NCBI GenBank assembly: GCA_036897485.1
Contig: JAYMTF010000874.1
Span: 1-28,790 of the forward strand
Origin: Pelargonium nanum
Lineage: Eukaryota > Streptophyta > Magnoliopsida > Geraniales > Geraniaceae
DNA: 28,790 bases
Direction of reading: 5' to 3'
The notes beneath the pieces were generated by a model. It did no database searches, had not been told where the DNA came from, and worked only from the letters and a program-made list of their open reading frames with translations. The position numbers and the translations under genes are program-made. Position 1 is the first letter of the stretch; each line of letters opens with the position of its first letter. Positions 8,896 through 16,406 of the stretch are shown here, one piece after another.

Positions 8896-9474
8896 GATCA
8901 CTAGACTTTTTTGGTGTGCTGTGTTCAATATTGATTGGTGACACATATAAATATGTATAGTTTCATATACGAATTAGGGTTATTGTTGCATATACTTAAA
9001 AGAGACATATGAGGACTCCTATTTTGAGAAGAATGCTAAGTCTTTTCAACCAATCGCCAGAACTAATTGGGGTTAGTTAAGCCTTAATTGCAGGTATTTA
9101 GCAAGTAATTAAATTAATCAATTTAAAAAAAAGTAAATTAATCATATTTTTATCAACAGGAGTTTTAGGTATCTGGTTAATTATATGGTTCCAACGATCG
9201 AACATTCAATTATGAAATATTAGCTCAAGATCGTATCCGGCAGCGCTAGAAATAATGTTTTATATCGGCTTATATCTTCCTAACCATGTTTGAATTAAGT
9301 AAATATGTTACACATTCCAAACATGTAACAAAGTAAATTAATGTGCATCTAAAAGAAAAAAAAAACATATAACAATAAGAGATAGTATGAGTTGTTAAAA
9401 GAGTCCAACATTAATAAATTTTGCATATTCATATATCCCAAAAAAAATCTACAATGGAGCTCTAATGAGAACGT
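8896..9474. other. Intergenic: promoter side of member 4 and 3' flank of member 5
   Basis: An AT-rich stretch at 8944-8955 is a weak TATA candidate for member 4. The segment GACTCCTATTTTGAG at about 9014-9028 recurs at about 15069-15083 upstream of the pseudogene (member 6), linking the promoters of these two paralogs. No other gene is seen. Confidence 0.4.
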
Positions 9475-9600
9475 AACTAGCTACTGATGGACCAACCCAG
9501 CGGGCCAAGCAGTTTAAGGCGCTTGAATCTTTAAAGTTTCAGGTTCAAGCTTTTCTTTTTCATGTTGGTATCACGGATAAAGAAAACTAACTATTGGTGG
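9475..9600 (+). mobile_element. tRNA-Leu/Ser-like SINE candidate inserted at the stop codon of member 5
   Basis: The body (about 9491-9584) contains GCGGGCCAAGCAGTTTAAGG, resembling the D-arm/A-box of plant tRNA-Leu or tRNA-Ser, and CAGGTTCAAGC, a B-box-like T-arm, 30-odd bp later. It is flanked by AACTAGCTACTGATGG (9475-9490) and AACTAACTATTGGTGG (9585-9600), which match at 13 of 16 positions. These look like an aged target-site duplication covering the stop-codon region of the F-box gene. The aminoacyl stem is not conserved, so a functional tRNA is unlikely. Confidence 0.6.
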
Positions 9601-10924
9601 GGTTGGAAAGGAGAGGCACTGGGGTAGGCCAACAAGGCAAAACAAGTGGAAAGGCAGTACATAAGTACTTTGCTGGAAGCCTTCCAATAAACTTAAGTGT
9701 CTTCTTCCTCACGTTACACAAAAAGATGTGGGAATCTTCCTTAGAATTAACAAATATTCTATATGGTAGAAAAAAATGCAAATACAACAAGTCTCCATCA
9801 TGCGGGTGGAAAGCCATAATAGAGGACCCTAGTCTTATGTGCGTAGCCTGATAACTACAATATCTCAAACAGTAATCAACTTCACGAAAATCTAAATCGT
9901 GCACCAACTCCCAGGACTGGCTACGACTATTGAGCTCCCAAGTAACCAACTTCAAATCTTCGTTAACGTTATTTTCATTTGCATTTGCATCTTCATGAGG
10001 ATGAACTAATCGGGCTATTCGCAAACACCCTCGGGAAACCCCTAGTAGGGAGCCCTGGCTAAGTGCTTCGTAGCCTGGAGGAAGCGGGACACGAAAAGAA
10101 CTAACACAATTAGCATCGTTGTGTGGCTTGAATCCAACAATTTCTACTCCTCTGCTCAACCAAACTATCATTCCATTATAGGAAACGAGTCCCTTGGGCA
10201 CGTCCATTTGTCTCTCCTCGTTAGGCAAAACAATCTGTCTCCACTCACCGGGTTTGTCATCTGATGAAAAGATTTCCACGTGCATCTTATTATAAAACCT
10301 AAAGCCGTGATTGATTTTAGTAAAGGTTGGAAAGACACGAACGACCTTAAATATGGAATCATGACCATCGTCGGAGACGATAAGACCAACTCTAATATGA
10401 TTGCAAGGGCACGGAGGTGGCGGAGGTGGCGGAAGGGCTGCCCATTGCTTGGTAGTTGAATTGCAGATGTAGTAAACACTATGATCGTACATTTCTAAGC
10501 TGAATAAGACCAAATCTTTTGAAGTTGCCCAAATATAAACTCGGGCGTGATCATTAGTATTACAACAACGGAGAAAATCTAGAGACGTGGACTTCAGCGA
10601 TTCGGAATTGGAGTGATAAACTCTATGATGATAAAATTTATATACCCTTTCTGGATATTGTGTGAGGAGAGCCACTCCTTCCTTGTGATGGATCTCGCGC
10701 CACCGGCGAAGAAAATATGAATCAGAAGATGGATTAGTATCGATGACTGAGAGCCAACGTTTGCAGATGCACTTGTACTGAGTCGCATGCTTGGAAGAAG
10801 CGAGTCTGCACAAGATTTCTACCAGTAACTCGTCACTTAGACCTGAAATATATGATGTTGACGACGAAGGAGATCGAATCTTCTTGCTTCCTCCATCCCT
10901 TACTGCAGTGTAAATCTTCACCAT
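9587..10924 (-). CDS. F-box protein, 445 aa (array member 5)
   Basis: Intact and intronless; ATG at 10924-10922 (MVKIYTAVRDGG) in the shared ATCATGG context, TAG stop at 9589-9587. The upstream in-frame extension has no ATG. The F-box is at about residues 25-73 (SYISGLSDELLVEILCRLAS, then QYKCICKRWL). Downstream are SKDLVLFS, YYICNSTTKQWAALPPPPPPP, GLIVSDDG, FKVVRV, VEIFSSDD, GVSRGCLRIARL, SWELVHDLDF and AFHPHDGDLLYLHF. The usual NPFT of the linker reads NSTT, and CCP after KDLVL is replaced, so this copy has diverged around the start of the associated domain. The stop codon lies within the right flanking repeat of a SINE-like insertion. SCF receptor function is inferred. Confidence 0.85.
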   Translation of the reverse strand: MVKIYTAVRDGGSKKIRSPSSSTSYISGLSDELLVEILCRLASSKHATQYKCICKRWLSVIDTNPSSDSYFLRRWREIHHKEGVALLTQYPERVYKFYHHRVYHSNSESLKSTSLDFLRCCNTNDHARVYIWATSKDLVLFSLEMYDHSVYYICNSTTKQWAALPPPPPPPCPCNHIRVGLIVSDDGHDSIFKVVRVFPTFTKINHGFRFYNKMHVEIFSSDDKPGEWRQIVLPNEERQMDVPKGLVSYNGMIVWLSRGVEIVGFKPHNDANCVSSFRVPLPPGYEALSQGSLLGVSRGCLRIARLVHPHEDANANENNVNEDLKLVTWELNSRSQSWELVHDLDFREVDYCLRYCSYQATHIRLGSSIMAFHPHDGDLLYLHFFLPYRIFVNSKEDSHIFLCNVRKKTLKFIGRLPAKYLCTAFPLVLPCWPTPVPLLSNPTNS

Positions 10925-10978
10925 GATCACTAGACTTTTATGGTATGTTATGTTGTATTCAAGACTGATCTCATGCAC

Positions 10979-10987
10979 TTATATATA
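10979..10987 (-). promoter_or_regulatory. TATA-like box of F-box member 5
   Basis: The minus strand reads TATATATAA about 55-60 bp upstream of the ATG at 10924. The flanking CTTTGTATTTG block matches that of member 1. Confidence 0.45.
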
Positions 10988-11199
10988 TACTTTGTATTTG
11001 GTGCTTGAAACCTAGTTGGATTAGAAAATAAAGTAATGTCATGAATAGATTTGGGTTTTGGTATCTGATAAGCCCTAATAATCGAAATTAGGAAATAAAT
11101 TATAAAGTCTATGCACTCCTAATTAGTTGATAATTATGAATTCTAATTAGTTAAGACACCGTTTTTTTTTTAAATGCAGTTAAGAAACCGTTAATATTG

Positions 11200-11238
11200 A
11201 ATACTAAGACAAATAAAATAAAATAAATAAATAAATAA
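11200..11238. repeat. AAATA/AAAT microsatellite
   Basis: An imperfect A-rich run of AAATAAAATAAATAAATAAA type lies in the divergent intergenic region between member 5 and the DC1 gene. Confidence 0.6.
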
Positions 11239-11344
11239 AAGAAACCATTTTTTTGAGGACTCAAAGGCCCATGATTCTTGCTCTTATGCACAAGACCGAG
11301 TCAACTCAGACCATGAATTATTATTAATTTGAAAATGTGTGATT

Positions 11345-11430
11345 ATCATTGAGCGCGTGAATCAACTGATAAGAGATTGTTTCAGCTTAACTTGAATCTC
11401 GAGTTCAAGTCTCAGGAAATACAAATGCAT
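11345..11430 (+). mobile_element. Possible third tRNA-like SINE remnant
   Basis: AATCAACTGATAAGAG (about 11359-11374) resembles a diverged A-box, and GAGTTCAAGTCTC (about 11401-11413) a B-box. The spacing suits a tRNA-derived head. No flanking duplication was found. It lies in the promoter-side region between member 5 and the DC1 gene. Confidence 0.4.
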
Positions 11431-11783
11431 GTTGATCTCATATTAATGGCAGGTCAAGTCGGACAAACTCTCACTGAATCTTTACATTTTGTTCTAAGAG
11501 ATTGAACCTGATTTGAAACCGGATCCCCTTGTGGGTCGCGAAGAAATAAAAAAACGACCAGTAACCTGAATCGTCAGCTATAATATATATCCAATATGTT
11601 AAGCCCAAAATAAAATATAACCAAGTACAAGTAGCCATAGCTACAAAGTCTACAAGACAAGGAATATAATTAGTAGCTCTTCCATAAACTAAACAAGTTG
11701 CATACTACCAACCAACAAACTCAACCAAACCAGCTCATCTCTTCATTAACAAATTCATCAAAAACCCAAAGTAAAATCTTAAA

Positions 11784-11859
11784 TTGACCAAGTCATTTAT
11801 CATATTCTTCATTGACTTTGATCCAATAGCTGGCTAAATTGCTAAATTCCTAAAGTCAA
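11784..11859. promoter_or_regulatory. Cluster of W-box cores upstream of the DC1 gene
   Basis: TTGACC at 11784-11789, TTGACT at 11812-11817, and its complement AGTCAA at 11854-11859 lie within 76 bp, about 200-270 bp upstream of the start codon. TTGAC cores are WRKY-factor binding sites by established knowledge. Clustering suggests stress or defence control; this is inference. Confidence 0.4.
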
Positions 11860-12056
11860 CTATACATGTGAAGTCTTCTTGTGTAGCAACTACATCCCAA
11901 TGATTCATTGAACACCCAAGAACAAGAATTGGTCTTTAACCTTTTGTATAATAAGACCACACATTGTAGTAGCTCTATAGAGGCCAAGAACAAACCAGAG
12001 AGTTTCGAGCTTCGGTTGTTACGCTTGCTGATAAAAAGAAGAGACAGAAAGAGTTG

Positions 12057-12878
12057 ATGGGTAAGGTGAACAATTACACACAAAACCAACACCAACAACA
12101 ACAACATGAGCATACAATTCACCATTTGAGCCACCCACACCCCTTGCACCTCCACAACCACCATCCCCACCAGGCCTCGAGCCTAGCTCCGGCGACATGC
12201 TCCGGTTGCAAGCTCAGGGCCTCACCAGGTTTAATCTACACATGCACATTTTGCAGCTACTTCCTCCACATCTCATGCTCTAAGCTTCCTCAACAGATCA
12301 CACACCCATTTGACCAAAACAACCATGTCCTGTCTCTCCTCCATGTCCCAATCTACCCCGAAGGTCTCTACCGATGCGACGCGTGTGGAGTGCAAGGAAA
12401 TGGCTTCTCCTACCACTGTGGAGCTTGTAGCATTGATCTCCACACATTCTGTGCAACAAAGCCATTGATTATCAATCATCAGTCTCACCAGCACCAGCTC
12501 AGTCTCACATTTTCACCTCCCTATGAGAACAAGACCTTTTCTTGTGATATATGCCAGAACTTGGGGTCTGATCATTGGCTCTATAGGTGCAGCTACTGTG
12601 AATTTGATGTCCACTTGGGCTGCACCACAGCAAAACCACCAGTACTAAATCCATATCCTCAGGCTCAGGCTCAGTCTCAGGCTCAGGCTCAGGCTCAGTC
12701 TGGTGGTCCTGTTGCACCATCAGGGCCTAATGGGTTGATGAGTGGTTTGGTTGGTCAGGTGATACAGGGGGTGGTGCAGCAAGTACTGGCTCCTGCTGAT
12801 GATGGTGGCGGCGCGGCGGCTGATGGTGGAGGAATTGATATTGGTGCAGTGGGAGATTTGAGTTATAGCAATAATTAA
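12057..12878 (+). CDS. DC1-domain Cys/His-rich protein, 273 aa
   Basis: Single exon, ATG 12057 to TAA 12878. The N-terminus (residues 9-40) is rich in His and Gln. Three DC1-like zinc-binding modules follow. The first has C48, C51, C63, C66, H71 and C74 (HISC). The second has H83 and H90 leading to C107, C110, H120, C121, C124, H129 and C132 (DLHTFC). The third has H144/H146 leading to C163, C166, C178, C181, H186 and C189 (DVHLGC). The tail holds a QAQAQSQAQAQAQS run (202-215) and a Gly/Ala-rich end, with a hydrophobic LMSGLVGQVIQGVVQQVLA helix-like segment between. DC1 proteins are plant-specific and some are linked to defence and nucleic-acid binding; the exact role here is unknown. The gene is transcribed opposite to the F-box array it interrupts. 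Confidence 0.9.
   Translation: MGKVNNYTQNQHQQQQHEHTIHHLSHPHPLHLHNHHPHQASSLAPATCSGCKLRASPGLIYTCTFCSYFLHISCSKLPQQITHPFDQNNHVLSLLHVPIYPEGLYRCDACGVQGNGFSYHCGACSIDLHTFCATKPLIINHQSHQHQLSLTFSPPYENKTFSCDICQNLGSDHWLYRCSYCEFDVHLGCTTAKPPVLNPYPQAQAQSQAQAQAQSGGPVAPSGPNGLMSGLVGQVIQGVVQQVLAPADDGGGAAADGGGIDIGAVGDLSYSNN
12660..12700 (+). repeat. GGCTCA hexanucleotide repeat inside the DC1 gene
   Basis: Six to seven near-perfect GGCTCA/GTCTCA units encode the QAQAQSQAQAQAQS run. Being a 6-bp unit, expansion or contraction would keep the frame, so length polymorphism is likely. Confidence 0.75.
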
Positions 12879-13153
12879 GACTTTGGGAAATGAGTTTTTC
12901 ATGTAAAGTCGTGCAAGTTTTTTTCCGTGTTGAGGGAAAAAGTGGGATTAAAATAACAAAATACCAAAGAATCATCTGGCTGACAAAAGGTTAAGATTGA
13001 ACAGTTAGATTTGATGTTGGGTCAGCTCACACGGAAAAACACATGCACTACTTTATATGTGTCAGTCTGTCTGCTAAAACTTTTGCATGTTATTTTGTTT
13101 GTATACTACAAGGTTATGGTTGTGTTTGCTAATTTTGTCATTGCTTCACTTTG

Positions 13154-13159
13154 AATAAA
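13154..13159 (+). terminator. AATAAA poly(A) signal candidate for the DC1 gene
   Basis: A perfect AATAAA lies about 276 bp after the stop codon. It is embedded in a short duplicated block: ATTGCTTCACTTTG occurs at about 13140-13153 and again at about 13185-13198. Confidence 0.5.
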
Positions 13160-13199
13160 GATCAACCAAAATCTTAATTTTGTAATTGCTTCACTTTGG

Positions 13200-13573
13200 A
13201 TTTGATATTATGCTCTTGCAAGAGATGAAGCTACTACCACTCTATGAATGTTGATTATTTTCTTGTTGAATGCATATTCATTGTGAGCATTTTGGGCTCT
13301 ATTAATGTGTCTATAGATGAAATCATACAAGTTTGTCGAACCAATCGTTTGAATGACAAGTAACTAGTGGTTTTAAGTCGTTAGATCGCGATTTGTGCAC
13401 TTATTTATGCATTTAAACTTAGTGGTTTATATAATAGAATCTACCATATACAAATAAAATCATTCTTAAGTAAAATAGGTCTACAATTGAAACTCATAGT
13501 AAAGAAACTTTAAGTAAAAAAAAACAAATTGTTGAAAGGTCTTTATATTCATATACATACCCAAAAAAATAGA
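13200..13573. other. Intergenic between DC1 and the pseudogene, no gene
   Basis: AT-rich DNA between two convergent transcription units. No motif, repeat or open frame of interest was recognised. Confidence 0.5.
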
Positions 13574-14914
13574 CTACTCAAATTGTGTAAGAAGAGGGAC
13601 AGTGGTAGGCCAAGAAGGCTGCAAAAGTGTAAAGGCAATACACGTGAGCGGCAGTGCCGAAATCACACGAATCGCCTTGAGCGTTCTTCTCCTTGCGTTG
13701 CACGAAAATAAATACGAATGCAGCTCATTATCAACTGCATTAATAGGCGGTAAATGGAGAACCAAATACAATATGTCTCCATCGCGTGGATGTAAAGCCA
13801 AAATTGTGCTCGCCATTCCCAACCCTTTTTTATAACAACTTCTAGCTACGCGAGAACCCGAAGAATCCTTCATTTCACTAAAATTTAACTTGTGCACCAA
13901 CTCCCACGAGGACCGGCTAGGACTATTGAGTTCCCAAATAAGCAACTTCAAGCCATAGTCTACATTTTGACCTACATTTAGTGGAGCAATGCTGACCAAT
14001 TGGGCTATTCGCAAACGCCCCTTGCACACTCCCAATCGGGTATGAGGGGAGCCTTGGAATTGTTGATTGTTGCCTAATGGGAGCGAAAAACGAATGTAAC
14101 TATTGACATTGTCCGGGGCGTCAAAGTTTGGATTGAACTCAAACCCATAAATATTGTGGTTTTGGGACAACCAAACAAGCATTCCATCATAGGAACAAAA
14201 TTGAAGGATAAGCATTGCCGGACCAAACACCTCTTCCCCCCCGCCAGTACTATCATCTGATGAGAATATCTCCGCCTTGGTTTTTCTACTATGAGGTGGT
14301 GCTAGGAATGATTTGCAGTCGGTTTCAAAAGGATAATGAGGAATAACACGCACAACCTTGAAATCTTTACCATCGTTCGAGACTATAAGACCAACTTCAG
14401 TCATCGATGTATTTATGTGCCAATTATTTCCATTGTCTAGTGAAGGGATTGCAGACGTAGTAAACACTGTGATCTTTCTTATTCGGACAACATAGAACTA
14501 AATCCTTAAAAGTTGCAAATATACAAGGTGGATCAACTATATTTGGGAGGAAATTTAAGGGTTTAAAGGTTGGTAATTCGTTGTCGGATTGAAAGAAATA
14601 ATCAATTATTGAACATTCACTGAATAGGTTGTCGTGATAACGCGTCAGGAGAGCCATTGCTTGCTCCTCGCCTTCCTTATGATGGAGATGTTTCCAACGG
14701 CGGAGAAAATATGAATCGGGTGATGAATTAGTATTAGTGTTGATGAGAGCAAACCAGCGTTTGCAGATACACTTGCACTGAACTGCGTACTTGGAAAGTT
14801 GGAATAACCGAGTCTACACAAGATTTCTACTAATAATGCGTCGCTTAGACTTGAAATATACGATGTTGATGAAGATTGAACCTTCTTGCTTCCATCACTG
14901 TTCTTTTCCGCCAT
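13574..14914 (-). pseudogene. F-box paralog disrupted by two frameshifts (array member 6)
   Basis: The ATG at 14914 gives MAEKNSDGSKKV and SYISSLSDALLVEILCRLG, clearly the family N-terminus. Near 14797-14812 an apparent 8-bp tandem duplication (TTCCAACT then TTCCAAG) shifts the frame in mid F-box, and QCKCICKRW continues in another frame. That second frame runs to YYVCNPFTRQWK at about 14424 and hits a stop, because the polyproline linker is missing and the gap to GLIVSND is not a multiple of three. The remainder (to 13574) continues in a third frame with FKVVRV, AEIFSSDD, GVCKGRLRIAQL, SWELVHKLNFSEM and HPRDGDILYL. Introns could in principle remove the lesions, but all paralogs are intronless, so a pseudogene is more likely. 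Confidence 0.8.
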
Positions 14915-14969
14915 AATCAATAAAATTCTCTCAACTTTTTTGGTTTGTTTGCGTATTCAAGCTCGATGA

Positions 14970-14977
14970 TTTATATA
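14970..14977 (-). promoter_or_regulatory. TATA-like box of the F-box pseudogene
   Basis: The minus strand reads TATATAAA about 55-63 bp upstream of the start codon, as in the intact paralogs, so the promoter is better preserved than the frame. A CCCTAATTAATTTAG block follows upstream. Confidence 0.45.
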
Positions 14978-15059
14978 CAATATGTACTCATCAAACCCTA
15001 ATTAATTTAGAAAATAAACTAATTATGTCTTAAATACTTTAGGGTTGCAATATATACAT

Positions 15060-15990
15060 ACAAACCGGACTCCTATTTTGAGTAGGAAACTATTTGCACC
15101 TTTTTTCTTCTTAACCATAACGTTTATGAAACGGGACCGCTATCAGTACGGGATCAACACTTTTAAATTCGAGTCGGTAAGACCTCAAGATCAGCAAAAT
15201 TAAACAATTATGTAAATTTATTAAACTCAAAAGTCAAAATATTCCTAAATTTTAAAATATAGCCCAAAGTGATCATTGCGTTTAATTTTGTCGGTCTATT
15301 GATAAGTGATCTGATGTGAAATTTAAAATATATTAAAATTTTATTTTATTTAATTAATTTGCTAACGTGCGAATCATGTGCTGGTCTCGTGAGTAATTTA
15401 ATACAATTAAACAATCACGTTAGCAACTCAATTTAGTGACTGCACTTTCGGCCCCTCCTGGTATTGACGTCACTTTACCTTTCAATGCTTAAATAAAGAA
15501 CAATGATATATATATATATATAAGTTTTATTTGTTTTGAACATGAAAAAAACTCGACGAGCACAATGTACATACAAGCTCGAAGAAAAAACCGACTACAA
15601 GAACAAAACGAGTAGCAAACACCAAACAAAATTTTGCTGATTCAAACACTGGGAACTTTTCAAATAGTTTGTAATAGCAAAATGTATTGTACATCAATAT
15701 AAACAAAAGACGGTGACCTTGATTCTGTATCCAGCCGCCTCCAAACTGACAGATTAAGCCGACTTTTTTGTGACTAAGAAAATTGATTCCGGAAATTTAC
15801 AGCTGTAGAAAATGAAAAAAAGAAAGAAATCAGCCTCGGCGCATAAACTAAAAGAGTGAAAATCACATGAAGTTTGTGCCATGGAACCGAGTATCCGTAC
15901 CTCGCTCTCCATGAGATAGCAACATTAGAGTTTATATACAGAGTCCCTGCATTATAGACCAGCAAAGTTTTAATATACACTCATATACAG
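15060..15990. other. Intergenic or exportin-T distal 3' region
   Basis: Bases 15060-15500 are AT-rich with no gene; an (AT)n run is at 15507-15521. From about 15550 to 15990 the base composition is more balanced. An AATAAA on the minus strand (complement at 15526-15531) could serve a long exportin-T 3' UTR, but it is about 880 bp from the stop codon. A 68-codon minus-strand frame here has no recognisable motif. Confidence 0.3.
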
Positions 15991-16003
15991 AGAGAGCTAC
16001 GAA

Positions 16004-16139
16004 TTGGCTGAGACTCAGCGAAGCAGCCGAGACACAAAGGAAATGGATCCGGGGCCGTGCCCACAAATTCAAAGGGGCAGGTATTGGCGTAAAATCGTCA
16101 AGTGACATCTACAGATTGGTTTTGCTGAGCCTCAGCCAA
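16004..16139. mobile_element. 136-bp MITE-like foldback element
   Basis: The ends are inverted repeats: GGCTGAGACTCAGC at 16006-16019 and GCTGAGCCTCAGCC at 16124-16137 are complementary at 13 of 14 positions, and similarity extends a few bases on both sides. The inside is non-coding. A diverged second copy follows directly. Confidence 0.6.
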
Positions 16140-16144
16140 AGAGT

Positions 16145-16282
16145 TAGTCTCACCAGCCAAGCCAAGACACAGGAAATGGATTCGAGCGGGCACTCCGCAC
16201 CCATAAATTTGCATTGGGGCGGGTATGAGTGTTATATTGTGAAGCGTCATCTACTCATTGGTTTAGCAGAGTCTCAGACCCT
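16145..16282. repeat. Diverged tandem copy of the 136-bp element
   Basis: Shares with the first copy, in order, AGGAAATGGAT, a CACAAATT/CATAAATT block, GGGGC.GGTAT, CATCTAC..ATTGGTTT and a final CAGAGTCTCAGAC that resembles the terminal repeat. The pair lies just past the exportin-T stop codon, probably in its 3' UTR. Confidence 0.55.
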
Positions 16283-16406
16283 AAATTTTTTTGCTAAGAT
16301 TCTTTTTTCTCCATGTATGTATATGTGTGTTTGTGTGTGGAGAATAACGAGCTGGCAAAGATTAGATAGCAGCTAGAGTACCTTTCGAGGGGAATCGGAT
16401 ATAATG

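Noticed and set aside
8896..8946. N-terminal extension of F-box member 4 from the upstream in-frame ATG
   Set aside because: The 17 extra residues are not seen as a start in other members; the second ATG has the shared strong context and the family MVENC start.
9495..9555. Functional tRNA-Leu gene
   Set aside because: D-arm-like and T-arm-like motifs are present, but the acceptor stem is missing and the anticodon region does not fold.
1..14914. F-box array as an S-locus (SLF/SFB) cluster for self-incompatibility
   Set aside because: The F-box and downstream motifs (YYICNPFT.QWTALPPPP, AFHPHDGDLLYL) are of the At5g07610/At5g49610-like type rather than SLF, and no S-RNase gene is visible in the window.
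13574..14914. Member 6 as an intron-containing functional gene
   Set aside because: The paralogs are intronless, and the frame changes coincide with a short tandem duplication and a linker deletion rather than with intron-sized inserts.
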